DNA from: UBA6183 sp943372215
GTDB lineage: Bacteria > Bacteroidota > Bacteroidia > UKL13-3
Length of the DNA: 64,000 nt
Assembly (NCBI GenBank): GCA_943372215.1
Contig: CALRXU020000010.1
Location: forward strand, 108,330-172,329
Direction of reading: 5' to 3'
Made by a program: the position numbers and the translations under genes. Positions within the stretch are counted from its first letter, which is position 1. Each line of letters begins with the position of its first letter. The notes below the pieces were generated by a model that saw only the letters and a list, made by a program, of their open reading frames with translations, was not told the origin of the DNA and did not search any database. Shown here in pieces: positions 26,765-35,318 of the stretch.

Positions 26765-27532
26765 TTAGAGAATGTTTTTTTCCTTACTCCATCTCGCGTA
26801 CAAGTAAACACCTGCGCTAAAAATGGCAATGGAAATAAGTTGGGAGTGGCTGATGGTATTGTTAAATAACAAACCCCTTTCAACATCACCTCTAAAGTAT
26901 TCAATTACAAAACGCACCAAAGGATAGAACAACAAGTAAAGCGCAAACACTTGGCCTTGGAACTTCCTTTTTTGTTTGGTCCATAATAAAATAAGTAGCA
27001 CCAGCGCAATAGCCGCTGCCTCATATAATTGTGTAGGATGCAGTCCGCAATTTAATGGTGCCGAACTTAATTTGTTGGTATAGGTAACTGCCGGAAAATG
27101 ATCTAACGGTTTACCATAACAACAACCTGCCATAAAGCAGCCTAAACGACCAAACGCATGAATAATACAAGTGATAATGGCAATAAGGTCTAAAAAAGGT
27201 TTAGGAGCAATCTTGTGTTTTCTGATAAACCAAAACAACACCCCAAAACAGAAGAGCAGCGAGCCATAAAAAACAAAACCACTGCCCGAAGCCAATAGGG
27301 AAGGTTTATTAAGATACTTGGTTGGGTTTTCAAAAAACAGTAAAAACTTCCCCCCAACTACCGCAGCAATTACCAAATAGATGGCCAAGTTGTTGATTAA
27401 ATCAGGGCTGATGTTTAACTCTTTATTGGCCTTATTGGTGATGTAGCCAACTCCTATTGCAATACCTAAGCCTATCAATAACCCGTAGGCATAAATTTTA
27501 AGGCCGAATAGTTCAAATAATACTGGATGCAT
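26765..27532 (-). CDS. lgt: Prolipoprotein diacylglyceryl transferase
   Basis: A 255-residue inner-membrane enzyme that transfers diacylglycerol to the lipobox cysteine, the first step of lipoprotein maturation. Family marks are the MHPVLFELFGLKIYAYGL start, HAFGRLGCFMAGCCYGKP with the essential arginine region, and LHPTQLYEA. About seven membrane helices are visible. The frame is open to 27565, but the ATG at 27532 gives the standard family start, and a -7-like element (27546-27553) lies inside the longer version, which supports the shorter one. Confidence 0.95.
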   Translation of the reverse strand: MHPVLFELFGLKIYAYGLLIGLGIAIGVGYITNKANKELNISPDLINNLAIYLVIAAVVGGKFLLFFENPTKYLNKPSLLASGSGFVFYGSLLFCFGVLFWFIRKHKIAPKPFLDLIAIITCIIHAFGRLGCFMAGCCYGKPLDHFPAVTYTNKLSSAPLNCGLHPTQLYEAAAIALVLLILLWTKQKRKFQGQVFALYLLFYPLVRFVIEYFRGDVERGLLFNNTISHSQLISIAIFSAGVYLYARWSKEKNIL

Positions 27533-27545
27533 AAGTGTATATGAA

Positions 27546-27553
27546 CAAAAATA
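27546..27553 (-). promoter_or_regulatory. Possible -7 promoter element for lgt
   Basis: On the minus strand this reads TATTTTTG, a match to TAnnTTTG, ending 13 nt before the lgt ATG. I found no convincing -33 TTG at the right distance, so confidence is low. Confidence 0.28.
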
Positions 27554-27880
27554 ATGTTTAATCATAATTAAACAGGCATTATTTATTGTATTGATTAAAG
27601 ATGTTTTAGGCTTGGCATTGTAAGCGTTGGTAAAGAGAATGAATTCTGCGAATATTATTTAGTGCAATCAATCTAAGCGCGTTAAATTTAACTCTTGATA
27701 AATGAGATTTATTTATCAAGATATTGGCAAACTTCAACAACTTAAGGTATGTAATATTACCTGCTAGTTAATATCAGATAATAATTATGGGTATAGCCTC
27801 TGTTTGGTAACAATAGTAGTCAGGCGCAGCTTAAAAAACTAAAGGAGGCGCTTCACAATACAGATATTAGGTTTTAATGA
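27554..27880. other. Non-coding interval between lgt and the beta-helix lipoprotein gene
   Basis: No frame here looks coding. The only structure I see is a perfect AT-rich inverted repeat, CTTGATAAAT (27694-27703) and ATTTATCAAG (27711-27720) with a 7-nt loop and no U-tract. It could be a regulator site upstream of lgt or a weak hairpin. The remainder is AT-rich spacer. Confidence 0.4.
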
Positions 27881-29299
27881 TTACTCCCAGCAGCCTAAGC
27901 TTGGCGCAGCTGACCGTGGGTTATTTTTAAGATCGGTGTTGATGCCAATATTTGTACCTCTTCCTTTTGCAGGCGAATCACTTTTTAGTTGGTAATTATT
28001 TGTCGAGGAATTGGAGAATTTTGGGTCAAGGTTGAGGATGTTGCCATTTACATTTAAAGCACCTTGTTTGGTTTTAAACAAATTTGCTTGGATAATGGTG
28101 GTAGATGGAGGAATACCCCTGCTGCTGTTATTGATAAGAAATTCTTCATCCAAGCTGCCGTAAATAATGTTGTTTACCAATTCAAAGCTGAGTTCGTATT
28201 TGGCAATAATGTTATCGTCTTTGTCAGTATACGGAGAGTTATCAAACACCACCAAAGGGTTTTGGCGATTGAAATTTACATTATACGAAGCAAGGGTATT
28301 GTGGTAAAGTTTATAATTACCACCTAAAGCACCAAAAAAACCAAACTGGCCGCAAGAAGTAATTTCGTTGTTGGTTGCGGTAATGTGCGAAGAATAGCCA
28401 ACTACACCAACTGCTGACATGTTGTAAATACGGGTTTGGTTCAGCCGCAAATTAGGGTTGGCTGATACTGGTTGTGAGTCCACCTCAATACCAATAAATC
28501 CATTGCGGATAATGGCACTGTTAATCACATTATCTTTGCTGCCAGCCAAAAATCGAATGCCAATCCACTGGTTGGTGAGCTCTTTGTATTCCCCATCTAT
28601 TCGGGTACCTTCAAATATTACCGGGCTCTCAGGTGTGCCGTTAACAATAAGTGTTCCAGCAACCAACAAGCATGATTTGTTATAGGAGTGGATTTTGGTG
28701 CCAGCATCAATGGTTAAGGTACAACCTTTGGGAACTAGTATGCTGTCATAAATTACATAAGGTTTTTCGGAGGTCCACCTTAAGTTGTTGTTTTGGCAAC
28801 TCACTTCATCATTAAAAAAGTAGGTGGCATCTTGCCCCCAGGCCACCAAATCAACATCCTGCACATTCCCATTTGTTTCAAAAATAAGTTGATCAGCAAC
28901 TATAAAAGGAAGGTTTTGGTTACCCGGCTCAATGTAACATTGTACAAAAATAATAAAGCTATCTTTACCTAAAACTTCTTTGCCAAACTTCTGATTGGTG
29001 CTTTCCCCGTCAATGTTTAGCCGATACACATTGTTGTATTTCCCACTTAACCGAATATTGGTTTTTACGGCATTTTTGTTGGGGTTAATCACCCTTATTT
29101 GTTTGGTAACAGATATTGGTTTTAAGCCTGAGCTATCCAGTTTGGTAAAAACGGTATCAAAATACAAGGTATCCAAGCTAAACTGTAATTTAGCAGATGG
29201 GTCATTGGTAAATTCATCTTCAAGCCGACAAGCATTGGCAAAAAAGAGCAATAGCCCACCAATAAAAAATATGTATTTAAACCGTTTCAATACCTGCAA
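27881..29299 (-). CDS. Right-handed beta-helix lipoprotein
   Basis: A 472-residue protein with a lipoprotein signal (lipobox ANAC, Cys24). A first beta-rich part (about 30-170) leads to VPKGCTLTIDAGTKIHSY, LLVAGTLIVNGTPESPVIFEG and a run of short strands with Asn turns (LRLNQTRIYNMSAVGVVG, ITATNNEITSCGQFGFFG), the pattern of parallel beta-helix proteins. These often bind or cleave polysaccharides, but no catalytic residues can be assigned. It is the gene downstream of the epimerase-like gene on the same strand (38-nt gap). Many Bacteroidota encode similar proteins of unknown role. Confidence 0.75.
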   Translation of the reverse strand: MQVLKRFKYIFFIGGLLLFFANACRLEDEFTNDPSAKLQFSLDTLYFDTVFTKLDSSGLKPISVTKQIRVINPNKNAVKTNIRLSGKYNNVYRLNIDGESTNQKFGKEVLGKDSFIIFVQCYIEPGNQNLPFIVADQLIFETNGNVQDVDLVAWGQDATYFFNDEVSCQNNNLRWTSEKPYVIYDSILVPKGCTLTIDAGTKIHSYNKSCLLVAGTLIVNGTPESPVIFEGTRIDGEYKELTNQWIGIRFLAGSKDNVINSAIIRNGFIGIEVDSQPVSANPNLRLNQTRIYNMSAVGVVGYSSHITATNNEITSCGQFGFFGALGGNYKLYHNTLASYNVNFNRQNPLVVFDNSPYTDKDDNIIAKYELSFELVNNIIYGSLDEEFLINNSSRGIPPSTTIIQANLFKTKQGALNVNGNILNLDPKFSNSSTNNYQLKSDSPAKGRGTNIGINTDLKNNPRSAAPSLGCWE

Positions 29300-29337
29300 A
29301 TATGCGGTTTAATTACGAATCTTGCCCGCTTTTATTG

Positions 29338-30258
29338 TCATCCAGGTATCAAATCTTTTAATGCAGCTTCCGCTTTTGGAAAGGCAAAGGTAAAGCCTGT
29401 GTCCATTACTTTTTGTGCAGATATGTGCTGGCTGGCCAGTAAAACATCTGAAAGTTCACCAAACAACAGCCTAAGTGCAAACTTAGGAACACCTGGTAAC
29501 CATAATGGTTTTCTCAACAATTTGGCCATCATTCTGGTTAGATTGGCATTGGTTTCGGGGTTAGGGCTTACGGCATTAAACGCACCATGTAGAGTTGGGT
29601 TATTGATGAAATGAATGAACAAATTGCATAAATCATCAATATGAATCCAACTGGTTTGCTGTTGGCCGTTTCCAAGCACTGCACCCACATAACGTTTAAT
29701 AGGCGCAGATACCTCTTTTACAAATCCCCCTTCTTTTGCCAATACCACGCCAATTCTAAGAAATACGGTTTGTATGCCCAGTTTCTCAATAGGGGCCGCA
29801 GCTTTTTCCCAATCATGGCAAACATTGGCCAGGAAATTATTGGCAAAAGGACCAGTTTCAGGAGTGTTTAATCCAGTATTGTAACCATAAATGCCAATGG
29901 CAGAGGCTGATAGGTACGTTTTTGTTGAATACTTGCCTTGAGTCAATGCGTTGGCAATGAGATTGGTAGAGTCTATACGGCTATTGTATATGGCTGATTT
30001 GTAAGCAGATGACCACCTTGCATCGGCAACTCCAGTTCCAGCTAGGTTAATGATTACATCGGCAAATTCAAGGGCTTGATTATCAATGTTATTAGTGGCA
30101 GGATTCCAATAAAAAGTACGGACATTATTTTTTGAGCCAGTGCCACGGCTTAACCAGGCCACGTCAAAGCCTTTATTCTGTAGGGATATTGTTAGTTTTT
30201 GGCCAACAGTTCCGCTGCCTCCGGCAATTAAAATTCTCTTTGTTTGTTGCTTGTCCAT
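29338..30258 (-). CDS. TIGR01777-family SDR epimerase-like protein
   Basis: A 306-residue Rossmann-fold protein with the NAD(P)-binding glycine motif ILIAGGSGTVGQKL at the N-terminus. It continues with ADVIINLAGTGVADARWS, the SASAIGIYGYN block and WIHIDDLCNLFIHFINNP, which are marks of the TIGR01777/YfcH family of short-chain dehydrogenase-like proteins. The reaction of this family is not established. It is divergent from the CarH-like regulator gene with only 70 nt between them, so it may be that regulator's target. Confidence 0.9.
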   Translation of the reverse strand: MDKQQTKRILIAGGSGTVGQKLTISLQNKGFDVAWLSRGTGSKNNVRTFYWNPATNNIDNQALEFADVIINLAGTGVADARWSSAYKSAIYNSRIDSTNLIANALTQGKYSTKTYLSASAIGIYGYNTGLNTPETGPFANNFLANVCHDWEKAAAPIEKLGIQTVFLRIGVVLAKEGGFVKEVSAPIKRYVGAVLGNGQQQTSWIHIDDLCNLFIHFINNPTLHGAFNAVSPNPETNANLTRMMAKLLRKPLWLPGVPKFALRLLFGELSDVLLASQHISAQKVMDTGFTFAFPKAEAALKDLIPG

Positions 30259-30286
30259 GTTTTATTAAAACAAAATTGTATTATTA

Positions 30287-30320
30287 TATGTTTGCTCAGA
30301 AGAAAATTTAGTTAAGGAGA
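30287..30320 (+). promoter_or_regulatory. Possible -7 element and Shine-Dalgarno site before the MerR gene
   Basis: TATGTTTG at 30287-30294 matches TAnnTTTG. AAGGAGA at 30314-30320 sits 8 nt before a GTG start. A clear Shine-Dalgarno sequence is unusual in this phylum and is the main reason for choosing GTG 30329. I see no good -33 element. Confidence 0.4.
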
Positions 30321-30328
30321 TATAGTAA

Positions 30329-31243
30329 GTGGGTACTTTTTCTATCAAAGATGTTGAAGCTGTTTCAGGTATAAAAAGCCATACGTTGCGCATATGGGAG
30401 CAACGTTACGGAATTATTAAGCCAAAACGAACGGATTCTAATATCCGGTATTACGATGATGACGATTTAAAGCAAATTTTAAATATCAGCATTTTAAACA
30501 GGCATGGATATAAAATTTCTGAAATAACCAAATTAACCAAGGCAGAGATTACTGAAGCAATTTTAAAAATTAGCGGGAGAAGCACAGCAAGTTATGATAA
30601 TCATGTAAAGGGACTTCTTTCTTCTATGTTATCCTTTGATGAGTATGCTTTTCATAAGATACTCACCACAAACATTATTCAAATTGGTTTAGAGGAAACA
30701 CTCATTAAAATTGTATTCCCTTTTTTAACTGAACTAGGTATCCTATGGCAGGTGGGTTCTATTCACCCATCGCACGAGCATTTTGCTTCCAATATTATCA
30801 AACAGAAGTTATATGTAGCCATTGATGGCAATGTGGGGCGGTTTTCGGAACACAGAAGACGCTTTTTGTTGTTTCTACCTGAAAGTGAACAACATTCCAT
30901 TGGATTATTATTTGCAAATTACGTACTGCGCAGCAGGGGCCATGATGTGATATACCTTGGACAAGAAGTTCCATTGGAAGATCTTCAACGTGCTTTTGAC
31001 CAACATAATCCTGACTATATTTTAACCATGCTCACCTCAGGTCATGTAAACATGGATAAACAAGAGTTTATTAATAAAATTGCCCAGTACTGGCCCCAAA
31101 CACAGGTATTGCTAGCGGGTGTTCAATTTGCAACAGAAAATTTAAAGTTGCCATCCAATGCCCGTATCATCAAGCGCATGGATGACTTTATTTCAATAGT
31201 TGATAGTATCTCAGTAAACAACCAACACGGAATATTTAACTAG
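30329..31243 (+). CDS. MerR-family regulator with B12-binding domain, CarH/LitR-like
   Basis: A 304-residue regulator. Residues 1-70 are a MerR winged helix (TFSIKDVEAVSGIKSHTLRIWEQRYG). A helical cap and a cobalamin-binding Rossmann domain follow. The cap has the CarH motif W-x9-E-H (Trp140, Glu150, His151), and the next domain has E-x-H-x-x-G (Glu187, His189, Gly192), where the His would be the lower axial ligand of cobalamin. CarH proteins bind adenosylcobalamin, repress genes in the dark and release DNA when light breaks the Co-C bond. The gene starts with GTG and shares a CTAG overlap with the convergent DUF4412 gene. Light sensing is inferred, not shown. Confidence 0.88.
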   Translation: MGTFSIKDVEAVSGIKSHTLRIWEQRYGIIKPKRTDSNIRYYDDDDLKQILNISILNRHGYKISEITKLTKAEITEAILKISGRSTASYDNHVKGLLSSMLSFDEYAFHKILTTNIIQIGLEETLIKIVFPFLTELGILWQVGSIHPSHEHFASNIIKQKLYVAIDGNVGRFSEHRRRFLLFLPESEQHSIGLLFANYVLRSRGHDVIYLGQEVPLEDLQRAFDQHNPDYILTMLTSGHVNMDKQEFINKIAQYWPQTQVLLAGVQFATENLKLPSNARIIKRMDDFISIVDSISVNNQHGIFN

Positions 31244-31929
31244 TCTTGGCTTACGCCTGAATTTCTAAGCTCTTCCAGCGTTTTAACCTTATAGCCTTCG
31301 GGCATTTCAAATAACTTAGCATCGACTTTTTCCTTGCGCACTTTCGTAGCTGTTAATTTCATTTTTACACCTTGCATGCTTAAGTTGTATTCCATCATAA
31401 AACCTTTAATCTGATCAAAGCCAGGCGAGGTGTTGTGGTTGGCAATGTCTGTCAACTCAGGAGTATAAAAGCATTCAATTTGTTCTGCTTTGCCTTCCAT
31501 GTTAAAATTGATAATTGCTTTTTTGCAAGTATAACCCGCAATCACCTTGGTGTCTTTTTGGAAGGTTACTTTTAAGTCTTTCACCCCTGCTCCATCTAAC
31601 TGCTTTTTCATTTCGGCATCAGTTTGTTTCATGGCCGTTTTTTGTCCCATCATGTCCATTAACAGGTAAAATTCTTTTTTCTCTCCATTGTTAATGGTAA
31701 TGGTGGTACCCATGCCAGATGGCATTTCGTTTCTAAAACTTTTATCTTTAAATATCATGGTCATCTTTTTAGGAAGCATGCTTTCTGCCTGTTTCATTTC
31801 AGGAGTAAGGTCAATAAAAGTAATGTCAAATTCAACCACTCCCTCTTTAACGGTTTCAGCTTGTTTGAAAGAAATTGACATAAAGCCACAAAGGGCAGTG
31901 ATTAAAAATAATAGATTTATTTTTTTCAT
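31240..31929 (-). CDS. Exported DUF4412-type protein
   Basis: A 229-residue protein with a signal peptide (MKKINLLFLITALCGFMS). The body contains KEGVVEFDITFIDL, KMTMIFKDKSFRNEMP, GYTCKKAIINFNMEG and ECFYTPEL, the pattern of DUF4412 periplasmic or secreted proteins of Bacteroidota, which have a lipocalin/LolA-like beta-rich look. Function unknown. The frame is open to 31947, but the ATG at 31929 gives the signal peptide. It starts 11 nt after the stop of the crotonase gene upstream, so they may be co-transcribed. Its stop codon interlocks with the MerR stop in a CTAG. Confidence 0.75.
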   Translation of the reverse strand: MKKINLLFLITALCGFMSISFKQAETVKEGVVEFDITFIDLTPEMKQAESMLPKKMTMIFKDKSFRNEMPSGMGTTITINNGEKKEFYLLMDMMGQKTAMKQTDAEMKKQLDGAGVKDLKVTFQKDTKVIAGYTCKKAIINFNMEGKAEQIECFYTPELTDIANHNTSPGFDQIKGFMMEYNLSMQGVKMKLTATKVRKEKVDAKLFEMPEGYKVKTLEELRNSGVSQD

Positions 31930-31940
31930 AATGATATGAG

Positions 31941-32720
31941 TTACCAAGTTAATTTTTCTTTATTTAAAAATGCTGCAATGCCTTGTTTACAATCGGCACT
32001 GGCGCGGGCTTTTGCATTGGTTTGTGCCGCATATTCAAGGGCATCGGCAACAGGCATGCTTTGCACCTGAGCCAGCATTTCTTTAACAATGCCTAGGGAA
32101 TTGGCCGAGGTTTGTTTGCAAAGTTTGGCGGCAAAACTATTCACTGCTTGTTCCAGCTCGTTTGCATCAACCAAACGGGTAATGAGGTTATAATTTAATG
32201 CGGTTTCAGCATCAAACACATCACCAGTAAGCAATAGTTCACGGGCCGTTTTTTCACCTACTTTGCGTACCAAAAACACCATTACAATGGCTGGGACAAA
32301 ACCAATTTTTACTTCAGTATAGCCAAATGAACTATTGGGGGTTGCAAAACAAAAATCGCAAATGGTTGCAAGCCCGCATCCACCAGCTAGGGCTGGTCCG
32401 TTAACTTGAGCGATAACCACTTTGCGACTATGGTAAATCATACTAAACAATTCCATCAAGTGGCGTGAATCAGCGAGATTTTCTTCTAAGGTATTGTTTT
32501 GCAGTTGTTGGATGTAAGCGAGATCAGCTCCTGCACAAAATGCATCACCATTACCTCTAAGGATAATTACTTTGCATTGATTGTCTGATTCGGCTTGTAA
32601 AAAAATGCGCTTAAGTTCAGTTACCATATCATAACTCAGCGCATTGCGTTTTTCAGGTCGGTTTAGTGAGATATAACCAATCCTGTTGTTTACTTCATAT
32701 TGTACCAGGTTGCTGTTCAT
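31941..32720 (-). CDS. Enoyl-CoA hydratase/isomerase (crotonase) family protein
   Basis: A 259-residue cytoplasmic crotonase-fold enzyme acting on acyl-CoA. NRIGYISLNRPEKRNALS, the oxyanion-hole segment AFCAGADLAYI, GPALAGGCGLATICDFCFA and FGYTEVKIGFVPA are in the usual order. Only one of the two classical hydratase glutamates is visible (in YTEVKIG); the other position, in GGCGLATICD, is Gly. This single-Glu form resembles LiuC-type methylglutaconyl-CoA hydratases of leucine breakdown, but that is a guess. It starts 3 nt after the comEC stop and may be part of that transcript. Confidence 0.9.
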   Translation of the reverse strand: MNSNLVQYEVNNRIGYISLNRPEKRNALSYDMVTELKRIFLQAESDNQCKVIILRGNGDAFCAGADLAYIQQLQNNTLEENLADSRHLMELFSMIYHSRKVVIAQVNGPALAGGCGLATICDFCFATPNSSFGYTEVKIGFVPAIVMVFLVRKVGEKTARELLLTGDVFDAETALNYNLITRLVDANELEQAVNSFAAKLCKQTSANSLGIVKEMLAQVQSMPVADALEYAAQTNAKARASADCKQGIAAFLNKEKLTW

Positions 32721-32723
32721 GCA

Positions 32724-33281
32724 CTACAATGATAATTGAAAAGCACCTGAAAACAGCACATCATGGCATGGAATATTTTGTGCCGAGCAAAATGCTTTAA
32801 TTTTTTTTATTTCTTGTTGTTTTAACGTGCCTGTTATCACCACTTGTTTGGGTTTAAGTTGGGCTAAAACGGCCTCTTTTATCTTGTATCTAATAATAAG
32901 GATATCTGGCGCATACAATTCGGGTACACCATCCAAACCAGATACCAAAGTGGTACATTGTTTAAATTTAAACCATTGCCAGTTTGGTGTTGTTGGAACG
33001 GTATCAATTTGTTTGAGACCTAACGACCAAATGTGTTGTTGCAGGTGGAAGCGAAAGCGTTGTTTATCTGATTTTAAGTCATCATCAATGAGCAATAAAG
33101 ATTGCTGACCGTTAACCAAGTGAATGGCATTGTTGCGTTTTATACTGTAAACAAACATGGTTTGTTGTCGTTCAGTTTGTATGGCATGTAGGCTATTTGC
33201 ACCAATAAATCCAACCAATAATAAGGATGTAGCAAAAACGAAAGCGTTTTTTCGGTAGAATAAATACCCCATAATGGCCAA
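32724..33281 (-). pseudogene. comEC: C-terminal part of ComEC, out of frame with the main part
   Basis: This open frame (TTG 33281, ATG 33272) encodes one hydrophobic helix (FVFATSLLLVGFIGANS) and a soluble domain of about 150 residues. Its start lies inside the 3' part of the comEC frame, shifted by one base. Adding one T to the six-T run (six A at 33280-33285 on the plus strand) joins the two into a 682-residue protein with a continuous membrane helix across the joint. The soluble part resembles the C-terminal tail of Bacteroidota ComEC. It is unlikely to be a gene in its own right. The cause may be a real mutation, homopolymer slippage or a sequencing error. Confidence 0.7.
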
Positions 33282-34771
33282 AAAATCAGGTACAGTAAAA
33301 CGCTTTGAACAATGCTGATTTGCAAGCCGTTTACATAAGCATAGGGCAATTGCTCAACTTCTTTAACCAGCCAGTTGGTAAATAATACCGCATACATAAT
33401 GGCTTTGCCGAGCAAAGAGGCAATAAAGGTTAATTTAGAAACAACCAACAGCAAAATACTGGCATAAAGGATGATGGTGGTTAATGGAATAATAAGCAGG
33501 TTTGAGAATAAAAAGCAATTGGGAAACTGATGAAAGTATAAAATGCCAATTGGGCTTGTAGTAATTTGAGCAGCTATGGATACAGAAGTGATTTTCCAAA
33601 TTTGGTCAACCAACCAATTTTCAGGTACAAACCACCTGTAGAGAAGTGGTTGCAAAAAAACAATGCCCAACACCGCCAAATAACTCAGTTGAAATCCAAC
33701 ATTTGCCAATGTATTGGTATCAACACAAAGCAGGCAAAAACAGGAGGCTGCAAGCGTGTTGTAAATATTGCTGCGCCTGTTTAATATTTCTGCTACAATA
33801 ATAAAGCTAAACATAACCGTAGCCCTAAGGATGCTAGGAGAAAGCCCGCATAAAGCGGAGTATATCCACAATGAGGCAATGATGATGAGACGTTTACCCA
33901 AGAGCAGCTTTTTATTTTTATTGAGAAAAAACAGCAATAGGTTGAGGATGTAAAAAATAATACCCACATGCATGCCTGAAACCGCTAGCACATGCAAAGT
34001 ACCCGTATTTGCATAGGCACTCATGGTATCTTCGTCTATATCGTCATCAAAACCATAAAGCAAGGCTTGTGTAACACCAATGGCAGCGGGATGTTGTACA
34101 AAGGTGTTGAGTACTTCTTTAAAATAATGTTGGGTGCTGATAACAGCAGCGAAAAAAGGATTACCCAGATTTTTTCCTGTAAACGTAGGTTGCTGCAAAT
34201 AACATTGGTGGTGTATGTGGTTAAAGGCAAGGTATCTTTTGTAGTTAAACTCTTCGGGGTTTTTGGTTTCAGGTACAGGGTTAACACTATTGGCAGGAAT
34301 ATACAACACGTCACCATAAACAGGGACTTGTACATCTGGTTTGTTTGAAAGATAAATTAAAACATTTCCTGTGGTGGCAATGGTTTTTCCTTGCTCAAGC
34401 ACACACTCAATTACCTTAGCCCGCATTTTATACGATTTCTTTTTTTGCACAGGTTCTTCATTAACCATTGCCAGGTAATAGGTTGTTGGTCTGGCATAAC
34501 TAAAATGGCTCTGTTGAAGCAATTGATTTTGGTGCAAGTGAAGTAAAATGCCCAGGCAGTAAAACAAACTTATTGCAGCCGTACCAATTAGCCAGCGCAG
34601 GTGGTAAGGCATGGTAAGCCAAGATAGGATGATAAAAACAAGCAAGGTTATACCTGTTAATAACAAGGCTAGTTCTATGCTGAATACATAGAACATTGAT
34701 GTGCCAATGCCGCACATAAAAGCCAGTAAAATCCGAACTAATGGAACTTTATGCCAGAAAGATTGATACAC
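33140..34771 (-). CDS. comEC: ComEC/Rec2 DNA-uptake channel, main part, frameshifted near 33280
   Basis: A 543-codon frame holding the N-terminal DUF4131-type region (several helices, then a soluble OB-like part around KMRAKVIECVLEQG and VLIYLSNKPDVQVPVYGD) and the Competence domain with TGTLHVLAVSGMHVGIIFYI and about ten membrane helices. ComEC carries single-stranded DNA through the inner membrane during transformation. From about residue 497 (YLIFWPLWGIYSTEKT) the reading departs from a plausible helix into a hydrophilic tail that belongs to the wrong frame. The natural continuation is the frame at 32724-33281. As written the protein lacks its normal C-terminal domain and may be impaired. 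Confidence 0.88.
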   Translation of the reverse strand: MYQSFWHKVPLVRILLAFMCGIGTSMFYVFSIELALLLTGITLLVFIILSWLTMPYHLRWLIGTAAISLFYCLGILLHLHQNQLLQQSHFSYARPTTYYLAMVNEEPVQKKKSYKMRAKVIECVLEQGKTIATTGNVLIYLSNKPDVQVPVYGDVLYIPANSVNPVPETKNPEEFNYKRYLAFNHIHHQCYLQQPTFTGKNLGNPFFAAVISTQHYFKEVLNTFVQHPAAIGVTQALLYGFDDDIDEDTMSAYANTGTLHVLAVSGMHVGIIFYILNLLLFFLNKNKKLLLGKRLIIIASLWIYSALCGLSPSILRATVMFSFIIVAEILNRRSNIYNTLAASCFCLLCVDTNTLANVGFQLSYLAVLGIVFLQPLLYRWFVPENWLVDQIWKITSVSIAAQITTSPIGILYFHQFPNCFLFSNLLIIPLTTIILYASILLLVVSKLTFIASLLGKAIMYAVLFTNWLVKEVEQLPYAYVNGLQISIVQSVLLYLIFWPLWGIYSTEKTLSFLLHPYYWLDLLVQIAYMPYKLNDNKPCLFTV

Positions 34772-34871
34772 GGGGCTTAATGTTTACGGCACAATTCTAA
34801 AAAAAACGAATTAAAATTTCTAGTAAAAAAATGAAATAGCACTTACTTTGCGAGTATTAAAACTATAATAT

Positions 34872-35318
34872 ATGTACGCTAATTTATTAATTGTACACAA
34901 CCTACTTCGCTGGGTGGTGTTGCTTGCAGGCTTATACGCCATTACCAAATCGGTTTTAGGGATGTTGCATAAACGGGAATTTACCACCACACAAAACAGG
35001 GCCCATGCCATTTTTGTAGGCAGTTGCCATGCTCAATTATTAATTGGCCTTATTCTTTATTTTATTAGCCCTGTGGTTAATGCCGCTTTGGCTGGTGGCA
35101 TGGGAGCGGCTATGAAAGACCCTGTTTCGAGGTTTGTTGCGGTTGAACACATTGCCACCATGATTATTGCCATTGTATTGATACAGGTGGGTAGAAGTGT
35201 AAGTAAAAAGGCAGTTGATGCCGCAGCAAAACACCGCAAGTCGCTGATATTTTTCAGCATAGGCATGCTGTTAATATTGTCAAGAATTCCGTGGAATAAG
35301 GCTATGTGGCCTTTGTAG
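34872..35318 (+). CDS. Small four-helix membrane protein with conserved-looking histidines
   Basis: A 148-residue protein with four hydrophobic helices and no cleavable signal. Histidines lie in or next to the helices (His9 in LLIVHNLLRW, His53 in GSCHAQLLIG, His94 in AVEHIATMII and one before the last helix), as in small cytochrome-b-like proteins, but haem binding is only a possibility. It ends with RIPWNKAMWPL. It is divergent from comEC (100 nt) and overlaps the convergent Wzz-like gene by 17 bp. I do not recognise a named family with certainty. Confidence 0.7.
   Translation: MYANLLIVHNLLRWVVLLAGLYAITKSVLGMLHKREFTTTQNRAHAIFVGSCHAQLLIGLILYFISPVVNAALAGGMGAAMKDPVSRFVAVEHIATMIIAIVLIQVGRSVSKKAVDAAAKHRKSLIFFSIGMLLILSRIPWNKAMWPL

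Noticed and set aside
33250..33290. Programmed ribosomal frameshift in comEC
   Set aside because: A run of six T could slip, but the zero-frame codons ATT TTT TGG do not give a standard X-XXY-YYZ heptamer and I see no stimulatory structure; a mutation or sequencing error is simpler.
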